This document shows positions 1 through 5,510 of a stretch of DNA of 5,510 nt, in pieces (positions within the stretch are counted from its first letter, which is position 1; every line of letters begins with the position of its first letter). Under the pieces are notes generated by a model. It worked only from the letters and a program-made list of their open reading frames with translations. It searched no databases and was not told where the DNA came from. A program made the position numbers and the translations under genes. Source of the stretch: Planctomycetota bacterium (GTDB taxonomy: Bacteria > Planctomycetota > Planctomycetia > Pirellulales > UBA7805); assembly GCA_030605285.1 (NCBI GenBank), contig JAUWIQ010000166.1, positions 1-5,510 on the forward strand. Direction: 5' to 3'.

Positions 1-3000
1 CCATCGGAATCAGAACCTGCGCCTGAAACGAGGTCTCCAGCAAAATAGGGCAAAGCCCTGCAACCGTGGTAATGGAGGTCAGCAACACGGGGCGGAAACG
101 TCGACGGCCTGCATCGAGGAGAGCCTCCTCGATCGGTACCCCCCTACGAACACGGTCGTTGATGAAATCAATTAAAACGATCGAATCATTGACGACCACG
201 CCCGTCAGCGCGACCAAACCAAAGAAACTGAAAAGAGTGATTGGTAAATTCATGATCGCGTGGCCAAAAATCGCGCCGATCATACCAAAGGGAATGATGA
301 TAAAGATCAACAGCGGTTGCAGGTACGAGCGGAATTCCAATGTCAGCAGAAAAAACATCACAAGCAAGGCGACCACGGTACCTATAAGCAGGCTGCCGAT
401 CGACTCATTGGTCTGTTCCTGTTGTCCCTCCCAACGGACTTTGATATCCGGAAATTTTCTTAGTAGCTCTGGCATAAAGTCGGTCTGCATTTTGCTGACG
501 ATTTCCCGTGCATTGCCAACTCCCTCTTCAACATCGGCACTAATTGTTATCGAACGCAACTGATTGATGCGATTGATTTCCGAATAACCCCGAACGATCT
601 GCACATCGGCCAGTTCCGTCAGGGGCCGCTCCTGGTCGTCGTTCGTGCGAACCCGAAGCTCCTTAAAATTCGCCAGCGAATGACGATCCGCTTCGGGATA
701 GCGGACCATTAATTTCACCTCATGGCGACCCCGTTGCAACCGCATGACTTCTTCGCCGTAGTAAGCCGCACGGATTGTTTCCGCGAGGTCGGCGGTCGTA
801 ATCCCCATTGCCCGGGCATCGTCCTTAATGCGAATCTGATACTCCCACTTACCGGGCCGTGAATCGTCATCCACATCGTATACCCCTGTAAACTGCCTAA
901 GTTCTTTTTTGCACAGTTCCACCGCCTTTTCCAACTCTGCAAACCGCCCAGCCGCTGTCAGGAGCTTAAACTCGATCGCCTTGCCACCGGGACCGAAATT
1001 GGGTGATCCAAAGGTCAAGCTTTCGGTACCCGCAATTTCTCCCGTGTGCTGTCGCCAAAGCGAAACAATCTCCTCGCTTTTGATTTCACGACTGCTGGTA
1101 TCCGCCAACTGCACCTCCACGTTACCCACATGACTCCCTGACGCCTTCGCTCCTTTCGCCGGATTCTCCGCCATCTGCTGCGTACCTACATTGCGATACG
1201 CTAACAGAACCGGCGAGTCACCACCCGCCGCAAGTTCCTCGTTGAGCTGCCAGAGTGCCGATTCAATTTGCCGGGTGGCCGCTTCGGTAATTGCAACTGG
1301 GGTACCATCGGGAAAGGTAACCTTGGAGCGAATATTGTTGCTGTCAAGCTTCGGAAAAATAATAAAGGGTACGATTCCTGCTTGCACAAATCCGACAGTC
1401 AACATCAACAACGCGGAAGCGGCGGCAAGTGTTGGCCAACGATAAACCAGTGCCCAACGGAGAAAAGACAAATACTTTTCTTCGACAAACCACTCGAGCA
1501 ACGCGGCTGTCATCTGATTAATTTTTTTGAAGATTGCTAACAAAAAATGAACCAGGTAAAAAACGACTCCAAACACCTTAAAAAGCAGATTGTCCCGATG
1601 TGCAAGATGACAAGGAAGAATAAATATGCTCTCAAACAGCGAGATGGCGAGCATTGCAATCACGGCGATCGGCATCACCGCGATAAATTTCCCCATCACT
1701 CCCGAAACGAAGAGCATCGGACAAAAGGCGACAATGGTTGTCGACACTGAGGCGATAACCGAGGGCACAACTTCCACCGTTCCGTCCACGGCCGCCTGGA
1801 TAAAATTTTTACCCATCTGTCGATGGGCATAAATGTTTTCGCCAACGACAATCGCATCGTCGACGACAATCCCAAGTGCCATGAGAAAGGCAAACATGCT
1901 GAGCATATTGAGCGTTTGCCCACCTAGGAGAAGAATGCTGCCCGCACCAAGCAAGGCAACAGGAATCCCCAACGCCACCCAAAAAGCCAGCTTCAGTTCG
2001 AGAAATATAGCGAGTACTAGAAAAACAAGAATCAACCCCATCAGTCCGTTTTTCACTAACATATCGAGTCGATCCTTGACATCGACCGACATGTCCTGCC
2101 AATAGACCATGCCAAATCCACCTGGAAGCTGGTGAGTTTTGACATAGTCGCGAACTGCCTTGGTCATTGCCAGGAGATCCTCATCACTGGTCCGTTCGAC
2201 AGCTAACACCAAAGCCGATCGACCGTTCACCTCACTCACAGCCGCGGTATCCGTGAATTCGTCCTTGACCTCCCCCAGGTCACCGAGAGTCAATACCACA
2301 CCACCGACATCACTGACGACGGGAAGTCTGGCAATCTCAAGTCCGTTAAGCTGCTTGTTCTTGCCCCGCAGCAGTAGCTCCTGCCCTTCAGCGCGAAGCG
2401 TGCCACCGGGAAGCTCCAGGTTTTCGCGGCGTACTATATCTGCTAATTCCTGTAGCGTCAGACCGTACTTGCGCAGAGTATTCTCATCAATCTCGATATC
2501 GATCTGATAATCCCGCGCTCCTTCGAGTTTTATCTGGGATACCTCCTTTAATTGCAACAGATCGTCTCTAACTTTTTCCGCCAGCGCCCGCAGCTGGAGA
2601 TCATCCACTTTTTTTTCGGATTGCGGCGCAAGCACACCGACTTTGATCGCCGGCCAACGCATCGTAATCTGCTGGATTTCGGTGTCCTCTGCCAACTCGG
2701 GAAAACTTGGAATCCGATCGACTTCGGAACGTATCTCACTCACAATCTTTTGCACATCAGCGACATCGGATCGAATTTCCAGAACTACGTTACCGGATCC
2801 CTCCTTGGCCACTGAGGTAATCTTCTTAATCCCGTCGACCGACCGGACTGCCTCTTCGATCTTCTGGCAGATCCCCTGTTCAATCTCGTCGGGACTGGCA
2901 CCCGGATAAGAAACGCTTACCAGCACAACCTCCAGCTCAAACTCCGGAAAGACCTCCCGCCGCATGCTGGCCAAACTAAAAGTACCCACGGACAAAATGG

Positions 3001-3061
3001 CAATGAGTAGCATGTTCATGGCAGGCGTATTTTTGATCGCCCAGCGGACCATTTTCTGCAT
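1..3061 (-). CDS. RND-family efflux permease (AcrB/COG0841 type), C-terminus cut by window edge
   Basis: This is the inner-membrane, proton-driven pump of a tripartite efflux system. The frame is open without a stop for 1020 codons from ATG at 3061 to the left edge. AcrB-type proteins are about 1030-1060 residues, so only the last transmembrane helix and the tail are missing. TM1 lies near residues 13-31, followed by the family motif SYPGASPDEIEQ (51-62) and the first porter domain. TM2-TM6 span about 337-485; TM4 carries LGIVVDDAIVVGENI with the proton-relay aspartates D401 and D402 (AcrB D407/D408). TM7 starts near 541, the second periplasmic loop runs about 565-885, and TM8-TM11 follow. 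TM10 reads TGVVVNDSIVLIDF, so N958/D959 stand where AcrB has K940/N941. The hydrophobic stretch at about 492-511, between the two halves, is unusual. A Shine-Dalgarno site AGGAGA (3069-3074) sits 7 bases upstream, inside the adaptor gene. Family is certain; substrate (drug, detergent or other) is not. A heavy-metal CzcA/CusA role looks less likely from the motifs, but is not excluded. Confidence 0.96.
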   Translation of the reverse strand, partial: MQKMVRWAIKNTPAMNMLLIAILSVGTFSLASMRREVFPEFELEVVLVSVSYPGASPDEIEQGICQKIEEAVRSVDGIKKITSVAKEGSGNVVLEIRSDVADVQKIVSEIRSEVDRIPSFPELAEDTEIQQITMRWPAIKVGVLAPQSEKKVDDLQLRALAEKVRDDLLQLKEVSQIKLEGARDYQIDIEIDENTLRKYGLTLQELADIVRRENLELPGGTLRAEGQELLLRGKNKQLNGLEIARLPVVSDVGGVVLTLGDLGEVKDEFTDTAAVSEVNGRSALVLAVERTSDEDLLAMTKAVRDYVKTHQLPGGFGMVYWQDMSVDVKDRLDMLVKNGLMGLILVFLVLAIFLELKLAFWVALGIPVALLGAGSILLLGGQTLNMLSMFAFLMALGIVVDDAIVVGENIYAHRQMGKNFIQAAVDGTVEVVPSVIASVSTTIVAFCPMLFVSGVMGKFIAVMPIAVIAMLAISLFESIFILPCHLAHRDNLLFKVFGVVFYLVHFLLAIFKKINQMTAALLEWFVEEKYLSFLRWALVYRWPTLAAASALLMLTVGFVQAGIVPFIIFPKLDSNNIRSKVTFPDGTPVAITEAATRQIESALWQLNEELAAGGDSPVLLAYRNVGTQQMAENPAKGAKASGSHVGNVEVQLADTSSREIKSEEIVSLWRQHTGEIAGTESLTFGSPNFGPGGKAIEFKLLTAAGRFAELEKAVELCKKELRQFTGVYDVDDDSRPGKWEYQIRIKDDARAMGITTADLAETIRAAYYGEEVMRLQRGRHEVKLMVRYPEADRHSLANFKELRVRTNDDQERPLTELADVQIVRGYSEINRINQLRSITISADVEEGVGNAREIVSKMQTDFMPELLRKFPDIKVRWEGQQEQTNESIGSLLIGTVVALLVMFFLLTLEFRSYLQPLLIFIIIPFGMIGAIFGHAIMNLPITLFSFFGLVALTGVVVNDSIVLIDFINDRVRRGVPIEEALLDAGRRRFRPVLLTSITTVAGLCPILLETSFQAQVLIPM

Positions 3062-3063
3062 TG

Positions 3064-4449
3064 CTAACTCTCCTGCCGACTGACAGAAACAGGGGGAGCG
3101 ACAATCCCCTCGGAACCTGCTTTTCTCAGCGACATCCCCTCAATCGCCAACGGGAGTGGCGATGTAATCACCTCGTCACCGGCCTTGACCGAGGTGGTGG
3201 AGGCAACCACCAGCGCCTCCCCATCGACACGGATTGCCACATTGATCGGCTCAATCGCCAGTTTGCCATCACGCAGGACCCAAAGCCTGTCGCCTGGTCG
3301 TACCGCATTCACGGGAATACCAAGGAGAGCCACCTGGGGGTCTATTTTGATTCGAACGGTAACAAACATACCTCTCAGCAAGGCGGGCGGGGCTGCTACA
3401 TCACTTAAGCCACCAGCAGTCACATCGATGGGTGCCCGTTCTTCTACGATCGCCACACAAGGTACGGTACGGGTGACTGCGTTGACACCCGCTCCGTCAT
3501 AGCGGGCAAGTTCTCCCTGCCACTGGAACTGCTGGTCTTCCACTGCAAGGATCACCTCCACCGGAAGATGCGGTAATTTGTAACTGCTCCCTAAAATCCG
3601 ATCCGCTAATTTCCGCTGCTTGTCGGCGTACTGCCAGAGCCATTGCAATTGCGACAACTGCAGGTTGAAGTGGACCTCCACTTTGGAAGTGTCTTCCAGC
3701 CTGACTAATGCCAGACCGCGATCTACGAACGCCCCTGCTTCTACTAAATCCTCCGTCACGACCCCGTTAATCGGTGCGCGAATTTCCGTGCGCTGTCGGT
3801 CCACCCTCGCTTTTTGTAGTTCTGCTTCGATCCGGTGTATATCACTGAGCATCCTTTCGCGCCGTTTTTCCAGCAAGGATTTCTGGTTCTCGAGCGTCTG
3901 CATGGTGTTGCGGGATGCCAATTCGTTCCGTCGTGCGGCATCCAAATCGGAATCGGTTGCCACATTCCGGCGATTCAGCGACGTAATCCTCTCCAGTTCG
4001 CCGCGCAGTATGTTGAGTTCCTCATCGGCCAGTTTGATCAATTCGAGCGTATTGCGATGCTCGACTTCCAATTCTTCCGCGTTGATTCTGGCTTGACTTA
4101 CCAGTTCGCCCAGGCGCTCCATTTCCAGGTCATAATCAGCGGGATCAATCTGCAGCAGAACCGCGCCCTTTTTGACATACTGACCCGCAAAACATTGAGG
4201 GTCCTTGATCTTAATCTGGCCCGCAACCTCCGCGGAAATCGTGACTTCACGGTAGGGAGTTACCTCTCCATCCACCGACAACCAAAACCCCTCCTTCTGA
4301 TCACGTACTTTTATTGTCTTGACTACGGGGGGCAATACATCTCGCTGACTACTTGCCGGTGCCCGCTTCAGGCTACTGAGTACAAACAAACTAATTCCAC
4401 CAGCAATGAGAAAGCCGGCGGAGACCATACACTTACCCAAGGTGTTCAT
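3064..4449 (-). CDS. RND efflux membrane fusion protein (periplasmic adaptor, AcrA/HlyD type)
   Basis: This adaptor bridges the inner-membrane permease and an outer-membrane channel. The 461-residue product (AcrA has 397) begins with a single hydrophobic segment at about 8-26, followed by KR; there is no lipobox cysteine after it, so it is probably a signal anchor rather than a lipoprotein. The first lipoyl half is at about 68-103 (SAEVAGQI, then GQYVKKGAVLLQIDPADY). A long charged, heptad-like helical hairpin spans about 107-218 and contains ATDSDLDAARR (164-174). The second lipoyl half is at about 221-253 (TEIRAPINGVV). A beta-barrel and membrane-proximal domain follow, with LLRGMFVTVRI at 357-367 and IPVNAVRPGDRLWVL at 378-392. 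I chose ATG at 4449: GGAGA (4457-4461) lies 7 bases upstream, whereas the adjacent in-frame TTG at 4452 would be only 4 bases from it. The permease starts 2 bases after the stop, so the two are translated as a unit. Confidence 0.95.
   Translation of the reverse strand: MNTLGKCMVSAGFLIAGGISLFVLSSLKRAPASSQRDVLPPVVKTIKVRDQKEGFWLSVDGEVTPYREVTISAEVAGQIKIKDPQCFAGQYVKKGAVLLQIDPADYDLEMERLGELVSQARINAEELEVEHRNTLELIKLADEELNILRGELERITSLNRRNVATDSDLDAARRNELASRNTMQTLENQKSLLEKRRERMLSDIHRIEAELQKARVDRQRTEIRAPINGVVTEDLVEAGAFVDRGLALVRLEDTSKVEVHFNLQLSQLQWLWQYADKQRKLADRILGSSYKLPHLPVEVILAVEDQQFQWQGELARYDGAGVNAVTRTVPCVAIVEERAPIDVTAGGLSDVAAPPALLRGMFVTVRIKIDPQVALLGIPVNAVRPGDRLWVLRDGKLAIEPINVAIRVDGEALVVASTTSVKAGDEVITSPLPLAIEGMSLRKAGSEGIVAPPVSVSRQES
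3069..3074 (-). promoter_or_regulatory. Ribosome binding site of the permease
   Basis: The minus strand reads AGGAGA followed by 7 bases and then ATG at 3061. The site lies inside the last codons of the adaptor gene. Together with the 2-base intergenic gap this fixes the permease start and supports coupled translation. Confidence 0.8.
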
Positions 4450-4559
4450 CAACGATTCTCCAGCCGATGGCTTGATTGTATTGTTTTGCGAAACATTGCT
4501 ATTCGATTTATGCTCTGCTCTGCTACCTTGTGCCGCACTGCCTCACCCTCCCGCTTCAT
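4449..4559 (-). CDS. Possible 36-residue basic peptide between regulator and adaptor
   Basis: This is a candidate small gene, not recognised as any family. It starts with ATG 12 bases after the TetR stop and ends in TGA, whose last base is the first base of the adaptor ATG (TGATG). It therefore fills nearly the whole 122-base gap. The product begins MKREGEAVRHK and ends SSHRLENR. It is rich in Arg, Lys, Glu and Gln, has no hydrophobic segment or signal peptide, and contains no cysteine. The upstream AGGCGG (4564-4569) is only 4 bases from the ATG, so its ribosome binding site is poor. Possible roles are translational coupling of the regulator to the pump genes, or a leader peptide. It may equally be a chance ORF: the adaptor has its own good GGAGA site inside this stretch, and a random ORF of this length is common. 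Confidence 0.3.
   Translation of the reverse strand: MKREGEAVRHKVAEQSINRIAMFRKTIQSSHRLENR
4457..4461 (-). promoter_or_regulatory. Ribosome binding site of the adaptor, deciding its start
   Basis: GGAGA on the minus strand is 7 bases from ATG at 4449. The in-frame TTG at 4452 would have a spacer of only 4 bases, so ATG is preferred and the protein has 461 rather than 462 residues. Confidence 0.75.
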
Positions 4560-4571
4560 AGAACCGCCTGA

Positions 4572-5240
4572 TCAAACATTTGTGGATAACTTGGATTGGC
4601 TGTCAGCACGTTTGGCTCCGAGAGGCGGACGTTGACCGATCGCCGCCAGCATCACACGGGTGATGTGTTCTGCCAACTGCTCGAGGGAATAATGCTCGTC
4701 CAACTCCTGTTGTGAAATCATCATGCCCAGAATCTTCTCGTTGGACCGATAATAAAAACACTGTCCAATCAAACTTAGCGCCAACTTGTGTAATTCGTGT
4801 GTGGGTGTTTCGGGGGGCATCATCTCTGCAAGGATGCCTATCAACATTTCAAAAACGGGTCGAAAGGCCTCTTGGACCATTTCCTCGCACGCCTGGGTTG
4901 GCTCCATGATCTCCCGTAAAACCAGTCGCGTCTGCCAAGGGTCGCCCTGCTCACCCAACATCCTCCGCATAAGGGTCAGGATAAACATCGAGAGTTTCTG
5001 ACTTGGGGGTGTCTCTGCGGACCACTCCGGCATCGGTGCCTGCTGTTCCCGCAGACGGCGGGCGTGCTTGACGGCCTCAATGTAAAGCCGTTGCTTGTCC
5101 CCAAAGTGATAGTTCACACTCGCCAGATTGACACACGCTTTTTGACAGATATCTCGCACCGTCGTTTTGCGATAACCGACTGCTGCAAAGGCTTCGCCAG
5201 CTGCCTGTAAAATCCGCGATCGCGTCGTGTCATTACCCAT
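4572..5240 (-). CDS. TetR/AcrR-family repressor, CecR (YbiH, DUF1956)-like
   Basis: This is a cytoplasmic DNA-binding regulator that most likely represses its own operon and is released by a small ligand. The product has 222 residues, typical of the family. The N-terminal domain (about 5-55) begins with RSRILQAAGEAFAAVGYRKT. The helix-turn-helix covers roughly 26-47 (TTVRDICQKACVNLASVNYHF), ending in the YHFGDK motif that is diagnostic of TetR proteins. The C-terminal ligand domain, about 85-200, has the layout of CecR/DUF1956 proteins: GDPWQTRLVLREIMEPT, then a helix through FRPVFEMLIGIL, and LALSLIGQCFYYR. In E. coli, CecR controls an HlyD-type adaptor with an ABC exporter; here the neighbours are an RND adaptor and permease. 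ATG at 5240 is preferred over the upstream in-frame GTG at 5249, because the G-rich ribosome site overlaps that GTG and is well spaced (8 bases) from the ATG. As first gene behind the only clear promoter it is probably co-transcribed with the pump. The subfamily call is from memory of the fold and is less sure than the TetR call. Confidence 0.93.
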   Translation of the reverse strand: MGNDTTRSRILQAAGEAFAAVGYRKTTVRDICQKACVNLASVNYHFGDKQRLYIEAVKHARRLREQQAPMPEWSAETPPSQKLSMFILTLMRRMLGEQGDPWQTRLVLREIMEPTQACEEMVQEAFRPVFEMLIGILAEMMPPETPTHELHKLALSLIGQCFYYRSNEKILGMMISQQELDEHYSLEQLAEHITRVMLAAIGQRPPLGAKRADSQSKLSTNV

Positions 5241-5245
5241 GAAAA

Positions 5246-5254
5246 CCACCCCCT
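5246..5254 (-). promoter_or_regulatory. G-rich ribosome binding site of the TetR gene
   Basis: The minus strand reads AGGGGGTGG. The run of five G (5249-5253) lies 8 bases from ATG at 5240. Because this run overlaps the alternative GTG start at 5249, it argues for the ATG. Confidence 0.6.
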
Positions 5255-5259
5255 AAATA

Positions 5260-5271
5260 AAACGGCCGTTT
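5260..5271. promoter_or_regulatory. Probable TetR operator palindrome AAACGGCCGTTT
   Basis: This is a perfect 12-bp inverted repeat with a central CGGCCG core, in the style of TetR-family operators. It starts about 7 bases downstream of the predicted -10 box, so it covers the expected transcription start and lies about 20 bases before the TetR ATG. A dimer bound here would block initiation of tetR and of the co-directional pump genes. Binding by this particular regulator is inferred from position and symmetry. Confidence 0.7.
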
Positions 5272-5277
5272 AAAACA

Positions 5278-5306
5278 ATTGTATGACCGGGGGTGAAATT
5301 AGGCAA
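5278..5306 (-). promoter_or_regulatory. Sigma70-like promoter of the operon
   Basis: On the minus strand a -35 box TTGCCT (5301-5306, 4 of 6 matches to TTGACA) is separated by exactly 17 bases from a -10 box TACAAT (5278-5283, 5 of 6 matches to TATAAT). The predicted start near 5271 gives a leader of about 30 bases before the TetR ATG. No comparably good promoter was seen before the adaptor gene, so this one probably drives all genes. Confidence 0.65.
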
Positions 5307-5369
5307 TCAGATCGGATACATACACCCATGTGTAGCAAGAAAACACGTGTAATACAGGCGGATAAACAT

Positions 5370-5400
5370 CCTATTCTTGAGATTGTCTCTCAATAATAGG
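5370..5400. repeat. Long hairpin (13-bp arms, one mismatch, 5-base loop)
   Basis: The arm CCTATTCTTGAGA (5370-5382) pairs with TCTCAATAATAGG (5388-5400) except at 5376/5394, around the loop TTGTC. It lies about 64 bases upstream of the -35 box. It is not followed by a clear T-run on either strand, so it is not a textbook Rho-independent terminator. It could terminate or protect the end of a transcript entering from the right, or be a binding site for a dimeric regulator. Confidence 0.55.
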
Positions 5401-5510
5401 GTCGATCTCGTCTTAACGCCCGCACCCATTTTTGCCCATCTCGAGCCGGACGGCCGGGCAACGGGCGGCCATCGCTCGGTTCTCTGGGCGTGATCTCGAG
5501 ATCCGTCGCC
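5390..5510 (-). CDS. Possible C-terminal tail of an upstream gene (uncertain)
   Basis: A minus-strand frame is open from the right edge to TGA at 5390-5392. It gives 39 residues, rich in Arg and Pro, ending in VRALRRDRPYY. The stop lies in the arm of the 5370-5400 hairpin, which would fit a gene end. However, a second minus frame is also open, down to TAA at 5413-5415, and the region is GC-rich, so the frame cannot be chosen with confidence. No family is recognised. Confidence 0.18.
   Translation of the reverse strand, partial: ATDLEITPREPSDGRPLPGRPARDGQKWVRALRRDRPYY

Larger units (their letters stand above)
5250..5510. other. Upstream region without a convincing gene
   Basis: This 261-base stretch holds the operon promoter, the operator-like palindrome and a hairpin, all listed separately. 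The part from about 5411 to the right edge is richer in G and C than the promoter region. Several frames on both strands are open there simply for lack of A/T-rich stops, so openness is not evidence of coding. A 12-bp palindrome GATCTCGAGATC occurs at 5492-5503. I see no tRNA, RNA gene or mobile element end here. Confidence 0.6.

Noticed and set aside
66..563. Plus-strand ORF of 165 codons, and similar plus-strand ORFs up to 3400
   Set aside because: They are antisense to the permease and adaptor, with low-complexity Ser/Thr/Arg-rich translations typical of reverse-complement coding DNA.
1..3061. Frameshift or premature stop in the permease
   Set aside because: I read the whole frame codon by codon. 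It has no stop, and all family motifs fall in order with normal spacing, so the gene is intact up to the window edge.
4482..4495. Small inverted repeat TGTTT-TGCG-AAACA before the adaptor
   Set aside because: The arms are only 5 bp, it lacks the CGGCCG core of the main palindrome, and no clear promoter lies nearby. It is not supported as a second operator.
4581..4589. Perfect DnaA-box consensus (TTATCCACA on the minus strand)
   Set aside because: It is a single copy inside the 3' end of the TetR gene, with no cluster of further boxes, no AT-rich unwinding region and no replication genes. One 9-mer match is plausible by chance.
3835..4635. Plus-strand ORF of 266 codons
   Set aside because: It lies antisense to the adaptor gene and runs into the TetR gene. 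Its product has no recognisable domain and there is no ribosome site of note. It is a shadow of the real minus-strand genes.
5452..5470. GGCCG...CGGCC stem as a terminator
   Set aside because: It has a 5-bp stem with a 9-base loop and no T-run on either side, in GC-rich sequence where such short pairings are frequent.
5492..5503. 12-bp palindrome GATCTCGAGATC and repeated GATCTCG words near the right edge
   Set aside because: It has no associated promoter or gene start within the window and lies too close to the edge to judge. It may simply be part of coding sequence.

Overview
The window holds most of one drug-efflux-type operon. All its genes lie on the minus strand, so the operon reads from right to left. 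It belongs to a Gram-negative-type bacterium, since it encodes a tripartite RND (resistance-nodulation-division) pump. Base composition is moderate by eye. The flavour of the pump proteins is compatible with a planctomycete or a similar environmental diderm, but nothing in the window fixes the taxon and I hold this loosely.

Layout in direction of transcription. (1) Positions 5250-5510 carry no convincing gene. They hold a strong imperfect hairpin (5370-5400), a sigma70-like promoter (TTGCCT-N17-TACAAT, 5278-5306) and a 12-bp perfect palindrome at the predicted transcription start (5260-5271), which is probably the regulator's operator. A possible tail of another minus-strand gene enters from the right edge, but support is weak. 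(2) Positions 4572-5240 encode a TetR/AcrR repressor of the CecR (YbiH, DUF1956) type. (3) Positions 4449-4559 contain a 36-codon basic ORF that fills the gap between regulator and adaptor, and its stop overlaps the adaptor start (TGATG). (4) Positions 3064-4449 encode the periplasmic membrane fusion protein (adaptor). (5) Positions 1-3061 encode the inner-membrane RND permease, starting 2 bases after the adaptor stop. It is cut by the left edge after 1020 codons, just before the last transmembrane helix.

How the parts work together: the permease exports its substrate using the proton gradient. The adaptor links it to an outer-membrane channel, which is not in this window. The TetR protein, encoded first, most likely represses its own promoter and so the whole operon until a ligand releases it. 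The pump's substrate cannot be told from the sequence.

I found no mobile element, CRISPR array or RNA gene. The main architecture is conventional. The points most worth a second look are the coupled small ORF, the operator/promoter arrangement, the missing TM10 lysine of the permease, the hydrophobic stretch between its two halves, and the hairpin upstream of the promoter.
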